Shown here in pieces: positions 41,650-51,431 of a stretch of 64,000 bases of DNA. A program made the position numbers and the translations under genes. Position 1 is the stretch's first letter. Every line of letters begins with the position of its first letter. The notes beneath the pieces are model-generated. The model was given only the letters and a program-made list of their open reading frames with translations, was not told where the DNA came from and made no database searches. The stretch comes from Mycolicibacterium moriokaense (GTDB lineage: Bacteria > Actinomycetota > Actinomycetes > Mycobacteriales > Mycobacteriaceae), in the NCBI RefSeq assembly GCF_010726085.1, contig NZ_AP022560.1, positions 3,224,001-3,288,000 of the forward strand, given 5' to 3'.

Positions 41650-43082
41650 GGGCGTGTCAGATGTTTTGTGTAGCTGTGGCTCCTGATGAATTGGAGCAGT
41701 ATCGATGGATGTGACCACTGACGAGCCGATGTCGGGCGCTGATGCCATGGAGGCGTTGAAGTCTGCGGGTGTGTTGGATGATGTGTTAGCCAAGATCGAT
41801 GCCGGTCAGTTGCAGTTGACCGGTGAGGGCGGGTTTCTGCCCGAGATGGTCAAAGCCGTTCTGGAGCGCGGGTTGGCCGCTGAGCTCACTGACCACCTGG
41901 GTTATGAGAAGGGTGATCCGGTCGGGCGTGAACTACCCAATGCTCGTAACGGGTTCACACCTAAGACCGTGGCCAGCGAGGTCGGTGACGTCGGGTTAGC
42001 GATCCCGCGCGATCGCGACGGGAGCTTCACTCCGACGCTGGTCCCTAAGGGTGCACGGCGCCTGGGCGGTCTGGACGACATGATCATCTCGCTTTACGCC
42101 GGCGGGATGACGATCCGCGATATTCAGCATCATCTGGCCACCACGATCGGCACCGAGCTTTCCCACGAGACGGTCTCCAAGATCACCGATGCAGTGCTCG
42201 AGGAGGTCATTCAGTGGCAGAAACGGCCGCTGGAGGAGCTCTATCCGATCGTCTATCTCGACGCGCTGGTGATCAAGATCCGTGACGGTCACCAGGTCAA
42301 GAACCGCGCCGCCCACATCGCCGTGGGTGTCGATCTCGATGGCATCCGCCACGTGCTGGGGATCTGGGTGACGGCCAACGAAGGCGCGAAGTTCTGGGCC
42401 GGGGTCTGTGCCGAGCTGGCCAATCGTGGGGTCACGGACATCCTGATCGTGTGCACCGACGGGTTGAATGGGTTCGCCGAGGCTGTCGAGGCGACGTGGC
42501 CGCAGGCCACTGTGCAGACCTGCGTGGTGCATCTGATCCGCAATTCCATGCGGTTTGTCTCCTACGGAAAGCGCAAGGAGATCGCGGCGGCACTGAAGAC
42601 CATCTACACCGCTCCCACCGCCGACGCGGCAGCCGAGGCGTTCGAGGAGTTCGCTAATTCGGCTCTGGGACAGTCGAATCCGACGACAGTGATCGCCTGG
42701 CGTAATGCCTGGGAGCGGTTCATCCCGTTCTTGGCGTTCCCGCCAGATCTGCGGCGAATCATCTACACCACCAACGCGATCGAATCGCTGAACTACCAGT
42801 TACGCAAGATCATCAAGAACCGCGGACACTTTCCCAGTGATCAGGCCGCGGTCAAGCTGCTGTGGCTGGCGATCTGCAACATCGAGGACAAACGCGCTCG
42901 AGAACGCCAGAAGTTCTACGACGACCCACTCAAGACCGGAGACCGCTCACGCACCAAGCGCCTCGTCGAGGGAGCACGCACCAACGGCTGGAAACAAGCA
43001 CTAGGCGCACTGGCCCTGACCTACCCCGAACGAATCAACCCCTACCTGTAAACCAGCCACCTACACAGAAATCTTGACAAGC
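41650..43082. mobile_element. IS256-family insertion sequence
   Basis: About 1.43 kb. The ends are imperfect inverted repeats of roughly 22 bases, 16 of them matching (left GCGTGTCAGATG..., ending TGTGTAG). It is flanked by direct copies of TCTGGCCTGG at 41640-41649 and 43083-43092. The true target duplication is probably the 8-9 bases usual for the family; the tenth may be chance. Removing it restores the split gene. Confidence 0.9.
41705..43051 (+). CDS. IS256-family (mutator type) transposase
   Basis: A 448-residue DDE transposase with acidic residues in YLDALVIKIRDG, IVCTDGLNGF and TTNAIESLNYQLRK, and the family sequence YAGGMTIRDIQHHL. The reading frame is complete, so the element may still be mobile. 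Start is ATG 41705, 55 bases inside the left end. Confidence 0.95.
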   Translation: MDVTTDEPMSGADAMEALKSAGVLDDVLAKIDAGQLQLTGEGGFLPEMVKAVLERGLAAELTDHLGYEKGDPVGRELPNARNGFTPKTVASEVGDVGLAIPRDRDGSFTPTLVPKGARRLGGLDDMIISLYAGGMTIRDIQHHLATTIGTELSHETVSKITDAVLEEVIQWQKRPLEELYPIVYLDALVIKIRDGHQVKNRAAHIAVGVDLDGIRHVLGIWVTANEGAKFWAGVCAELANRGVTDILIVCTDGLNGFAEAVEATWPQATVQTCVVHLIRNSMRFVSYGKRKEIAAALKTIYTAPTADAAAEAFEEFANSALGQSNPTTVIAWRNAWERFIPFLAFPPDLRRIIYTTNAIESLNYQLRKIIKNRGHFPSDQAAVKLLWLAICNIEDKRARERQKFYDDPLKTGDRSRTKRLVEGARTNGWKQALGALALTYPERINPYL

Positions 43083-43249
43083 TCTGGCCTGGCATCACGA
43101 CCTTGAACGTCACTGGCCGATCATCGAACACGTCGCAGTGTTGCTTATGACGAACTTGGACGCGGACCCGGTTGCAAATGCGCGTGTCATTACGAAGGTA
43201 GTAGGCGAGTTCGCAAAGACGGCTCATCGTGCGGCCAAGATTGTCAGCG

Positions 43250-43486
43250 TCAACCAGGAGGATGCGTAGACCCGGTCCACGCGGAGCCATCGAAGTACCG
43301 CAACTGCGCGCTCGGGTTGCTTGGATCCGGATACCATCCCGGAGCCATTGCCGAATACGCATCGGGCGTCGATGATTTCGGCTTTGCAAGGGCGCGCACA
43401 CTGAGGACGACGGCAACCACCACTCCGACCACGATCAACACGAGTACCGCCATGAAGATCAAGTGCATGGGGCTAAAACCGACCAT
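43250..43486 (-). CDS. Membrane-anchored DUF2510 protein
   Basis: A 78-residue protein: one N-terminal transmembrane helix (LIFMAVLVLIVVGVVVAVVL), a short linker, then a DUF2510 domain (APGWYPDPSNPSAQLRYFDG followed by SAWT). The domain is common in actinobacterial membrane proteins and its role is unknown. Its end overlaps the last 20 bases of the convergent split gene, so it marks the start of the host sequence to the right. Confidence 0.85.
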   Translation of the reverse strand: MVGFSPMHLIFMAVLVLIVVGVVVAVVLSVRALAKPKSSTPDAYSAMAPGWYPDPSNPSAQLRYFDGSAWTGSTHPPG

Positions 43487-43557
43487 CTGCGGGCCTCCTC
43501 ACGGCGATACGACTACGAAACGCTACCGCTCACAGAGCGATCATGATTACTGAGGAA

Positions 43558-43692
43558 TCAGGGCGAGACCGGCTGGCCAGCGCCGGTGCGCAACGGATCT
43601 GCGGCGTCGGCACCGCAAACAACCAAGTCGACGGCGGCTCGCAACTCGGCGTGCGCGATCCCCAGGTTCGTGCACTGGATGGCCGTCGACAT
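43558..43692 (-). CDS. Possible small protein or remnant, 44 residues
   Basis: A short frame from ATG 43692 to TGA 43558 (STAIQCTNLGIAHAELRAAV, then DLVVCGADAADPL). Third codon positions are strongly G/C, as in real genes of this genome. It has no recognised family. It may be a gene remnant; the 228-base gap holds nothing else. Confidence 0.3.
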   Translation of the reverse strand: MSTAIQCTNLGIAHAELRAAVDLVVCGADAADPLRTGAGQPVSP

Positions 43693-43714
43693 CCTCGGTA
43701 GGAAGCGCACGCGA

Positions 43715-44395
43715 TCAGTTCTTTGGTTCCGGGCTCATCGAGCCGTAGTAGTACGTCTCGTTCCCGGTCGGGTAGCCGCCGCCGGCGGTGGCGATGTGCA
43801 CATGGTCGAAGTGGTTGGCGGTCTCGTTGCCGTAGTCCGCCGTCCAACTCGGTGCGCCGATGCCGGGGTAGAAGCCCTGCCGCCAGATCACATGCAGGAC
43901 GCCCCACCGCTTCGCGTTGGCCAACGCGAGCCCGGCGATCTGGTTGCCCAGCGCGATGCCCTCTTCGCTGCTGTGGTTCGGGATCATCACGTCGATCGCC
44001 AGCCCGTTGGGATGCCATTTCAGCGGATCCTGCCGGTACCCGCCGATCGTCGTGATCTCGGGAAACATCACGCTGATGGCCCGCGCCGCCCAGATGGTCC
44101 TGACCTGCAGCCCCTCCTCGGGCGCGACACCCTTGGGCAGTGCGAACGGGATGTCCCGCGCTGCGGCGGGTGCACTGGCCGCCAGCAGTTCCGCCTCGGC
44201 CGGGACTGGCATGGTCATGATCGGCTCGCCCGGCGGTCCGGACTCCGGCGAGGACGACGGCGCAACCGCCGCGGGCTTCGGGCCGTGCGGCGTACGGTCG
44301 ACGCTCTGGGCGTAGAGCATGCCTCCGGAGACAACCAGCGAAAGCACGACCGCCAACCAGCGGCCTCGGCCGTTAGCTAGCAGGTTTCTCGCCAC
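43715..44395 (-). CDS. Secreted M15-like (ARB_07466-type) protein
   Basis: A 226-residue exported protein. The N-terminus has a signal or anchor helix (WLAVVLSLVVSGGMLYA) and a Pro/Ser-rich linker. The C-terminal domain has the metal-site pattern of peptidase M15-like folds: HPNGLAIDVMIP and later NHFDHVHIAT. Mycobacteria have several of these secreted domains, probably acting on or binding peptidoglycan. Catalysis is not certain. It is divergent from the acyltransferase gene. Confidence 0.8.
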   Translation of the reverse strand: MARNLLANGRGRWLAVVLSLVVSGGMLYAQSVDRTPHGPKPAAVAPSSSPESGPPGEPIMTMPVPAEAELLAASAPAAARDIPFALPKGVAPEEGLQVRTIWAARAISVMFPEITTIGGYRQDPLKWHPNGLAIDVMIPNHSSEEGIALGNQIAGLALANAKRWGVLHVIWRQGFYPGIGAPSWTADYGNETANHFDHVHIATAGGGYPTGNETYYYGSMSPEPKN

Positions 44396-44597
44396 GGCTC
44401 AGCACTCTACTGTCGTCGCTCTCGTTGCATCGCAGACTTCGTGGTCTCTTAGGGTTTTGTGCCCCAACGAGACGTCCGCGTCCAGCGGTTTCGGCGTCGC
44501 CGAAGCGTCCACATGACGTCGCTGCCGCGGAGTGTTGCGTGGCGACTCGCGTAGTACTACTCATCCGCGGGGGTGGACGGCACGGCATCCTGAACGC

Positions 44598-45911
44598 ATG
44601 ACGCTCACCAAGTCCGGGTCCGCCGTCGGCAAAGTCGCTGCCGAAACCCCCGCCGACCGCGACCGCGCTGTCGACGTCGCCCGCCTCGCCGCCCTCGTCG
44701 TGGTGATGTTCGGGCACTGCGCCCTGCTGCTCGCCACGATCGACAGCACCGGTCTGCGGATCGGCAACCTGCTCGGCGAGATACCCGCCATCGCACCGAT
44801 CACCTGGATCGTCCAGGTCATGCCCCTGTTCTTCCTCGCCGGCGGGGCCGCGGGCGCCTACGGCTGGCATCCGGGCTCGGCATGGGGCACCTGGCTGGTC
44901 AAGAGGGCACAGCGGCTGTGCCGGCCCGTCTTCTGGTACCTCGCCGCATGGTCGATCGGCGTCGTGGTGACCTATCAACTCCTCGGCGCCGACTCCGCCG
45001 TCCGCATCGGCAGGGAGTGCGTCGCGTTGCTGTGGTTCCTCGGGGTCTACCTGGTCGTGCTGGCCTTCGTCCCGGCGCTCACCCGGATGTCGAACGGCCG
45101 CACCGTCGCCGTCACCGTCGTGGCACTGATCGCCACCTCGGCGGCGTTCGACGCACTCCGGTTCGCCGTCGGTGAGCCGATGGCGGGCATCGCCAACTTC
45201 GTGATCGTCTGGCTGATCCCGATGGTGATCGGCGTCGCCTACGCACGACATCTGATCAGCCCGCGCACCGCGCTCGTCGCCGCCGTATCCGCGTTCATCG
45301 CACAGCTCGTGCTCGCGGCCGTCGGCTCCTACGAGGTCTCCCTGGTGGTCACGGGAACGGAACGCGTTTCCAACGTCTCACCGCCGACCCTGCTGCTCGC
45401 GCTGCACTGCACGTGGATGTCGTTCCTGTTCGTCGCCGTCGCAAAAGCGATCGGCAAGTGGGCCGAACGGCCCCGCGTCTGGTACATGGTCGCGATGGGC
45501 AACGGGGGAGCGATGACGCTGTACCTGTGGCATATTCCCGCGATCGCGGTGGCCACCTTCACCCTCCATGCCTTGGGGTTGGACGCATATGACGTTGACG
45601 CACCGTACTTCTGGGCGATGCTCGCGCTGCGGGCCGTGGTGTTCGCGGTCGTGATGTTCGCGATGTTCATGTTGCTCTCGCCGCTCGAACATCGTCGGCT
45701 CCCGTGGTGGGACGCACCCGTTGCGGCCATCGGCGCTCGATCGACCGCTGCCGGCATCCTCATCGTGATCGCGGGCGTGGTGCTGGTTCTGCTGGCCAAG
45801 AACGGATTAGGTGATCTCACCGGCGTGGTCACCCTGGGCGGCTTCCTCGTCGCGGCCGCGGCCGCCCGCGTCTGCGCAGGCGCGAAAAAGCCATTGCCCC
45901 AACCGGTTTAA
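44598..45911 (+). CDS. Integral membrane acyltransferase (acyltransferase-3 family)
   Basis: A 437-residue polytopic protein with about 11 helices. The start region [20 protein letters not shown] matches the acyltransferase-3 signature, including the conserved His in a transmembrane context, and a second conserved region is [16 protein letters not shown]. Such enzymes O-acylate surface glycans or lipids. ATG 44598 is chosen; the upstream open frame lacks family sequence. It is convergent with the MmpL gene, overlapping by four bases. Confidence 0.85.
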   Translation: MTLTKSGSAVGKVAAETPADRDRAVDVARLAALVVVMFGHCALLLATIDSTGLRIGNLLGEIPAIAPITWIVQVMPLFFLAGGAAGAYGWHPGSAWGTWLVKRAQRLCRPVFWYLAAWSIGVVVTYQLLGADSAVRIGRECVALLWFLGVYLVVLAFVPALTRMSNGRTVAVTVVALIATSAAFDALRFAVGEPMAGIANFVIVWLIPMVIGVAYARHLISPRTALVAAVSAFIAQLVLAAVGSYEVSLVVTGTERVSNVSPPTLLLALHCTWMSFLFVAVAKAIGKWAERPRVWYMVAMGNGGAMTLYLWHIPAIAVATFTLHALGLDAYDVDAPYFWAMLALRAVVFAVVMFAMFMLLSPLEHRRLPWWDAPVAAIGARSTAAGILIVIAGVVLVLLAKNGLGDLTGVVTLGGFLVAAAAARVCAGAKKPLPQPV

Positions 45912-48778
45912 CTCTGGGAGACCTGCTGCGGCTGAGGCCACGTCGCCGGCAGCGGTCGGGTGCGCACAATCTGCGGCCACCAGAACCAACGGCCCAGCAG
46001 CGCCGCGATCGACGGGGTCATGAATGCGCGAATCACCAACGTGTCGAACAACAGGCCCATGCCGATCGTCGAACCCATCTGCGCGACCACCGTCAGCTCA
46101 CTGACGACCATCGAGATCATGGTGAAGGCGAACACCAGACCCGCCGACGTCACCACCGACCCGCTGCCACCCATCGCCCGGATGATCGCGGTGTTGATCC
46201 CCGCCGGCAGCTCCTCCTTCAACCTGGCGACCAGCAGCAGGTTGTAGTCGGCGCCGACGGCCAACAGGATGATGACCGCCATCGCCATCACCATGAACTG
46301 CAGCTGAATGCCCAGGATGTGCTGCCAGATCAGGATCGACAGGCCGAACGACGCGCCCAGCGACAACACCACGGTGCCGACGATCACCGCGGCCGCGACG
46401 ACGCTTCGGGTGATGATCAGCATGATGGCGAAGATCAGCGCGAGCGCGAGGATGCCCGCGATGAGAAGGTCGTAGTTGTTGCCTTCCTGCATGTCCTTGA
46501 ATGCCGCGGCGGTGCCGCCGAGGTAGATCGTCGAGCCCTCCATCGGGGTGCCCTTGATCGCCTCCTTGGCGGCGTGCTTGATCGCCTCAATGCGATCGAT
46601 TCCCTCGGCGCTGAGCGGATCTCCCTCGTGCTGAATGATCAATCGGACCGCGTGGCCGTTCGGTGAGATGAAGTTGTCCATGCCCCGTTTGAACTCTTCG
46701 TTGTCGAAGATCTCCGGCGGCAGATAGAAGGAGTCGTCGTTCCACGAGTTGTTGAACGCGTCACCCATCGCCGACTGGTTCTCCGACTGGGCGGCCTGCT
46801 GATCCTGCAAGCCGGCCTGGCTCGCATGCATGGTCAGCATCATGTTCTTCATCTTCTTCATCGTCTCGATCTGTTGCGGCATCAACGCAATCAGTTGCGG
46901 CATAAGCGAATCGAGCCGCTCGAGATCGGGAAGCAGTTCTTGAACGTCTTTGGTCGTCGTGTCGACACCGTCGAGTGTGTCGAAAATCGACCGCATCGAC
47001 GCGCACACCGGGATGTTGAAGCAGTGCGGTTCCCAGTAGAAGTAGTTGCGGACCGGGCGGAAGAAATCGTCGAAATTTGCGATGAAGTCCCGCAATTGGG
47101 CGATATCGACGGTCGTGTTGCGCATCTTCTCGACCATGCTGTGCGTGGTCGCACTCATCTCGCCCATCAAGTCCGACATGCGAGTCATCGTGTCGATGGT
47201 CACCTGCATCTCGTCGGCCTGCACGAGCATGTCCGCCATGCGATCCTGCATGTACTTGCGGTTCAGGTCCTGGCCCACTCCGCCCAGACTCATCTGCGCC
47301 GGGATCGTGCTGAACTTCACGGGTTTACCGTCGGGGCGGGTGATCGTCTGGACCCGGCCGATACCGGGGACCCGGAAGATCGCCTTGGCGATCTTGTCGA
47401 TCACCAAGAAGTTCGCCGAGTTGCGCAGGTCGTGATCGCTCTCGATGAGCATCAATTCCGGGTTCATCGTCGCCGGCGAGAAATGCCGTTCGGCGGCAGC
47501 GAAGCCCAGATTGGCGGGCAGGTCGGCAGGCAGATACTTGCGGTCGTTGTAGCTGGGTTGATACCCGGGCAAGGTGAGCAGTCCGACGAGCGACAGCGCG
47601 ACGGTCGCGAGCAGAACCGGCGCCGGCCAGCGGACGATCGCGGCGCCGATCTTTCGCCAGCCGCGAATCCGCATGGCGCGCTTGGGTTCCAACATGCCGA
47701 ACCTGCTCGCCACGGTGATGATCGCCGGACCCAGCGTCAGCGCGACGAGCACGCCTGTGGCCATGCCGACCGCCAGCGGAATGCCCAGGGTCTGGAAGTA
47801 CGGCAACCGGGTGAACGACAGGCAGAAGGTGGCGCCCGCGATCGTCATCCCCGAGCCGAGCACCACATGCGCGGTGCCGTGGAACATCGTGTGGAAGGCC
47901 GACTCTTTGTCCTCGCCGAGCGCTCGCGCTTCCTGATATCTGCCGATGAGGAAGATGGCGTAGTCCGTCGCCGCGGCTATCGCAAGCGTGACGAGGAGAT
48001 TCGTCGCGAACGTCGACAGGCCGATCAGCTCGTGGTAGCCGAGAAACGCCACCACGCCGCGGGTGGCCGAGAGTGTGAGAACCACCATCACGAGCACGAG
48101 GATGACGCTCAAAATCGAGCGGTAGACGAGCAGCAGCATCGTGATGATCACGATGAAGGTGACGATCTCGATGATCCGGATGCTGCGGTCGCTGGCGATC
48201 TGCTGGTCGGCTACCAAGGCGGAGCCCCCGGTCACGAACACCTTCACGCCCGACGGTGGAGGAAGCCCTTCGACGATCTTCTTGACCTGTAGAACCGACT
48301 CGTTGGACAGCGCCTCGCCCATGTTGCCTGCGAGATACACCTGCACGTACGCGGCCTTGCCGTCGGCGCTCTGCGCGCCGGCCGCCGTCAACGGATCGCC
48401 CCAGAAGTCTTGAACGTGCTCGACGTGCGTCTTGTCGGCTTCGAGCTTCCTGATGAGTTCGTCGTAGTACGCGTGCGCGTCCGCGCCCAGTGGTTCGTCC
48501 CCTTCGAGGACGATCATCACCGCGCTGTCCGACTTGTACTCTTCGAACACTTTGCCGACGCGCTGCATCGCGATCACCGACGGCGCCTCGGATGGACTCA
48601 TCGACACCGACCGCATCTGGCCGACGACTTCGAGCTGCGGCACGGTCGAGTTGAGGATGCCGACGATGACGACCCAGCCGATGATGATCGGCACCGCCAG
48701 CCGGCGGATCCACTTGGCAATGCCGGTGCGCCGATCGTGCACGGGTGGCGTGGCGGGGTCGCGGACGGGAGCGCTCAT
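45908..48778 (-). CDS. MmpL-family RND lipid transporter (no adjacent MmpS)
   Basis: A 956-residue transporter of the MmpL4/5 type. Two sets of helices surround large periplasmic loops. The proton-relay Asp-Tyr pairs are in [17 protein letters not shown] and [18 protein letters not shown] long periplasmic coiled coil ([20 protein letters not shown]) is typical of the MmpL4/5 subgroup, which exports siderophores and other lipids. It closely resembles the second MmpL at 51428 but has no MmpS gene beside it. Confidence 0.93.
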   Translation of the reverse strand: MSAPVRDPATPPVHDRRTGIAKWIRRLAVPIIIGWVVIVGILNSTVPQLEVVGQMRSVSMSPSEAPSVIAMQRVGKVFEEYKSDSAVMIVLEGDEPLGADAHAYYDELIRKLEADKTHVEHVQDFWGDPLTAAGAQSADGKAAYVQVYLAGNMGEALSNESVLQVKKIVEGLPPPSGVKVFVTGGSALVADQQIASDRSIRIIEIVTFIVIITMLLLVYRSILSVILVLVMVVLTLSATRGVVAFLGYHELIGLSTFATNLLVTLAIAAATDYAIFLIGRYQEARALGEDKESAFHTMFHGTAHVVLGSGMTIAGATFCLSFTRLPYFQTLGIPLAVGMATGVLVALTLGPAIITVASRFGMLEPKRAMRIRGWRKIGAAIVRWPAPVLLATVALSLVGLLTLPGYQPSYNDRKYLPADLPANLGFAAAERHFSPATMNPELMLIESDHDLRNSANFLVIDKIAKAIFRVPGIGRVQTITRPDGKPVKFSTIPAQMSLGGVGQDLNRKYMQDRMADMLVQADEMQVTIDTMTRMSDLMGEMSATTHSMVEKMRNTTVDIAQLRDFIANFDDFFRPVRNYFYWEPHCFNIPVCASMRSIFDTLDGVDTTTKDVQELLPDLERLDSLMPQLIALMPQQIETMKKMKNMMLTMHASQAGLQDQQAAQSENQSAMGDAFNNSWNDDSFYLPPEIFDNEEFKRGMDNFISPNGHAVRLIIQHEGDPLSAEGIDRIEAIKHAAKEAIKGTPMEGSTIYLGGTAAAFKDMQEGNNYDLLIAGILALALIFAIMLIITRSVVAAAVIVGTVVLSLGASFGLSILIWQHILGIQLQFMVMAMAVIILLAVGADYNLLLVARLKEELPAGINTAIIRAMGGSGSVVTSAGLVFAFTMISMVVSELTVVAQMGSTIGMGLLFDTLVIRAFMTPSIAALLGRWFWWPQIVRTRPLPATWPQPQQVSQS

Positions 48779-48928
48779 CGGGTGGTCATTCGGGGCTTCA
48801 TTCGGATCGATGGGCTACGTCCACGGATATTGCGCCCAGCCGTAACACAGTTGGGCACCTCGCGGAGCTCCTCCCTACAGTGTTAAGCCTGTCTTAGTTC
48901 CTACCAGATCAGGCCCGTTCGCGGGAAT

Positions 48929-49564
48929 CTACAACCGCGCCGCGGCGAACGATGCCGCCTGGTCGACCAGCCCAGAGCTGACGTACGCGCCATGCGCGCC
49001 CCAATCCCGTCCGCCCTCCGAGCAGATCGGATCGTTGGGCACGCACATGTCGGCGGTCTTGCCGGCGAACAGCGGACCGACCGAGGGGAGTGGGCCGGGG
49101 GAGAGCGAATCGGCGAAGCTGCTGCGCGGTCCGCCGAATAGGGCGGCGGCGGCGACCCGGTCGGCGAGCGCGGGTGGCATCGCGGCTGCCGCCAGATCCA
49201 CGACGGCGGCGCCCTGGGAGTAGCCGCCGAGCACCAGTCGGGTGTTCGGGCAACTGGCGGCCATCGACTGAACGTGAGCGCTCAGATCGTCGCGACCGGC
49301 AGGGGTGCTGGAGCTGAAATTGCGGCTCGCGGGGTAGTTGACCGCGTAGACGCCCACCGACCGGCCGCCGAGCCGCGACCGTAATGCGTCGACGAACGCC
49401 TGCCCGATCCCTCCGACGCCGGACGGTTCGGTGGTGCCTCGCGCGAAGACGATTTCAACGTCGGGGCAGGGCTGGGCGCCGACGGGCGCGACAGTGGTGA
49501 GGGCAATGGGCAGGGCAACAGCTGGCAGTCCAAGAAGGCAAAGAATGCGTGTGATCGTCGTCAT
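48929..49564 (-). CDS. Secreted cutinase-like serine esterase (Culp)
   Basis: About 211 residues from ATG 49564, with a signal peptide (LCLLGLPAVALPIALTTVAP) ending near VGA-QPCPD. The catalytic triad is Ser116 in GGYSQGAA, Asp178 in CVPNDPIC and His191 in GAHGAYV, with disulfide cysteines in the usual places. Mycobacterial cutinase-like proteins hydrolyse lipid esters at the cell surface. An upstream GTG at 49585 is the alternative start. Confidence 0.93.
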   Translation of the reverse strand: MTTITRILCLLGLPAVALPIALTTVAPVGAQPCPDVEIVFARGTTEPSGVGGIGQAFVDALRSRLGGRSVGVYAVNYPASRNFSSSTPAGRDDLSAHVQSMAASCPNTRLVLGGYSQGAAVVDLAAAAMPPALADRVAAAALFGGPRSSFADSLSPGPLPSVGPLFAGKTADMCVPNDPICSEGGRDWGAHGAYVSSGLVDQAASFAAARL

Positions 49565-49745
49565 ACTCTTACGTCGTTTCGTCACGCGGATTCGTCACAC
49601 CAACCGCGGCAAAGTTCAATTCGGCCAGAGCGAAACGCCCGCCGCCAGGTAATACAACGAGCGGTATAGCGATTAATCGCTTAGCGTGTGGGCGTCGCAG
49701 GTCAACGTCGACCGCAATCAGTTTCACAGACGAAGGTGAGAAGCG

Positions 49746-50630
49746 GTGGGGACGGTACTGGGGCTTTCGCTGACGCCCAGCGGTGTCGGCTGGGTCGTGC
49801 TCGACGGATCCAGCGCCGATTCGGAGGTCCTCGACCACGACGTCTGTGACGTCGGCTGCGGCTCACTCACCAAATACCTAGAGACCGTGCGCGGAGTACG
49901 AACGATCGCCGCCGCTGGCGGACAGGACCTCGCGACGGTCGGTGTCACCTGGACCGATGACGCCGCCGAGGCGGCAAGCCTGGTGCTGAAGGCACTGCCC
50001 GACCTGGGCTTCGACAAGGTCGTATCGGTACCTCTCGCCGCGACCGACGCTTCGAACGAGGCGCTGCAAGCCCTCGCGCGCGGCGCCGCGTTGGGTGTGT
50101 ATTCGAACGCCGAGACGGTTCCCATCCGGTTGCCCGTCACCGTGCCGTCGCGACCGCAGTCGAAGTGGCGGACGCCGGCCCGCGCGGCCGTCGCGGTTGC
50201 CGCGGGCGCGGCCGTGCTGTTCGTCGTGGGTCCGGATCTCGCAGGTCAGCTGCCGTCCCGTCCGTCGGAGACACAGCCCGACGCGGCCTCGCTCGGGTTT
50301 CACGCCGTGACGGCACCAGCTGCTGAGCCGTCCGCTCCCGATGTGGTGCACCTGGTCGCGGGGCATCCCAAGCCGGCGCCGACGCGAAAATCCCCCGTCA
50401 TCGCAGCACCCGTACAGCAGACACCGGTCGTACCGCTGTCGACCGAGAGTGCACTCCAGGTCGCGCCGGAGCATGCTGCGAGCCCGTCATTGCCGGGGCC
50501 GGCATCGTTGCCAGCGACCGTGGCAAACCTTGCGCCCCTACCAGCGGCGCAGCCCGCGGCTTTGCCGACCACGCCTGTGGTTGACCCGGCTCAGGCCGTC
50601 GTCAACCCGCTGTTCAGCGCGCTGCCGTAA
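49746..50630 (+). CDS. Mycobacterial membrane protein, DUF7159-like
   Basis: A 294-residue protein from GTG 49746. The N-terminal 130 residues form an actin-like-fold-looking domain (GTVLGLSLTPSGVGWVVLDG; VGVTWTDDAAEAASLVLKAL) as in the mycobacterial DUF7159 family. One transmembrane helix follows (AVAVAAGAAVLFVVG), then a Pro/Ala-rich exported tail of about 120 residues. GAAGGTGAGAAG upstream serves as ribosome-binding site. Function unknown. Confidence 0.8.
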   Translation: MGTVLGLSLTPSGVGWVVLDGSSADSEVLDHDVCDVGCGSLTKYLETVRGVRTIAAAGGQDLATVGVTWTDDAAEAASLVLKALPDLGFDKVVSVPLAATDASNEALQALARGAALGVYSNAETVPIRLPVTVPSRPQSKWRTPARAAVAVAAGAAVLFVVGPDLAGQLPSRPSETQPDAASLGFHAVTAPAAEPSAPDVVHLVAGHPKPAPTRKSPVIAAPVQQTPVVPLSTESALQVAPEHAASPSLPGPASLPATVANLAPLPAAQPAALPTTPVVDPAQAVVNPLFSALP

Positions 50631-50637
50631 CCGGCGG

Positions 50638-51078
50638 CTACCAGTTCCAGACCGTCGGATCGACCGGCGGGTAGTTCATGCAGACCTCGGTCGCGTGCGC
50701 AACGACGCCCTTGTTGTTGAAGAACAGCTTGGCCCAGTTGCCCCAGCGCGTCGCCATCTGCTCGTAGTAGACGTTGGTCGCGGTGTTCTCGGAGTACTGC
50801 CTGCGGCCCGCGTAGTCCAGCGAGAAGAACCAGTAGATCCGGTTACGGGCACCGGCCTGCACGTCGGCCGGACGGTTCTTGTAGTCGATCATGTACCGCT
50901 CGTAGTAGATCGGGTCCGTGTCCCGTGCGGCGGCCATGTACTGGTCGACGGTGCAGGTGGTCCGCATGATCCGATTCGGGATCGGATACTCGTCGGTGGC
51001 ATCGGCGGAAGCCGTGGCCGGGAAGATCATCGCCGCACAGCCCAGGGCGGCTGCCGCAATAGTCGCTTTGCGAAACAT
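50638..51078 (-). CDS. Secreted DUF5078-like protein
   Basis: A 146-residue exported protein. The signal peptide is KATIAAAALGCAAMIFPATA with cleavage near SADA. The mature part has two cysteines (TTCTVDQY and EVCMNYPP) and is rich in Tyr and Asn; TATNVYYEQMATRWGNWAKL is a family-like segment. ATG 51078 is chosen since sequence before it is antisense-like. It lies downstream of mmpS-mmpL-DUF732 on the same strand. Confidence 0.8.
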   Translation of the reverse strand: MFRKATIAAAALGCAAMIFPATASADATDEYPIPNRIMRTTCTVDQYMAAARDTDPIYYERYMIDYKNRPADVQAGARNRIYWFFSLDYAGRRQYSENTATNVYYEQMATRWGNWAKLFFNNKGVVAHATEVCMNYPPVDPTVWNW

Positions 51079-51092
51079 CCTGTACTCCTTAG

Positions 51093-51431
51093 CTATTGCT
51101 GCGCCGCGGCGGCTTGGTCGAGGATCGGCAGTTGGTCCGGGCAGTACATGCGCAGGGCGGCACCGAGGAACTGCCACGCCTGTTCGGTGGTGCTGTCCAG
51201 GACGAGCTGGTCATGGATGAACTTGGCCGACATCGTCGCGTCCTTGTCCAGGCCGTTGTGCAACCGCTTGCACGCGATCTTCGCGATCCAGGCGTTGTAG
51301 TCCTTCTGCCCATAGATGCCGTAGGTGTGCAGCAAATTGGTGAAGTCCGTGTCCACGTCGGCTTGTGCGGGCGCCGCCGACAGCAGTGCTGCTGCGGCGA
51401 TAGAGATCCCGACCCCCATCAATCGTTTCAC
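51093..51431 (-). CDS. Secreted DUF732 protein
   Basis: A 112-residue exported protein with signal peptide [19 protein letters not shown] and the DUF732 pattern: [20 protein letters not shown], two cysteines, and [22 protein letters not shown]732 proteins are small, mycobacteria-specific and of unknown role. The ATG overlaps the MmpL stop by four bases (ATGA), which places it in the same operon as the transporter. Confidence 0.88.
   Translation of the reverse strand: MKRLMGVGISIAAAALLSAAPAQADVDTDFTNLLHTYGIYGQKDYNAWIAKIACKRLHNGLDKDATMSAKFIHDQLVLDSTTEQAWQFLGAALRMYCPDQLPILDQAAAAQQ

Larger units (their letters stand above)
41239..43269 (+). pseudogene. HEAAH-motif (metallopeptidase-like) gene split by an IS256-family element
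   Basis: The first part (41239-41649) encodes 137 residues with a zinc-peptidase-like motif H12-E13-x2-H16 (TAHHEAAHAVAVVM). The frame is interrupted at DLAW by the IS256-family element. It resumes in the correct frame after the target repeat at 43083-43092 and continues (HHDLERHWPIIEHVAVLLMT ... IVSVNQEDA) to TAG 43267. Joined, it gives about 195 residues. A shortened product ending in IS sequence at 41673 could still be made. The family is seen in actinobacterial islands; function unknown. Confidence 0.85.

Noticed and set aside
43530..44018. 162-codon minus-strand frame across the secreted M15-like gene
   Set aside because: It overlaps the M15-like gene on the same strand in a different frame, and the latter has a signal peptide and clear metal-site motifs.
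46826..48292. 488-codon open frame opposite the first MmpL gene
   Set aside because: Composition dominated by Arg, Gln and His without any motif; antisense shadow.
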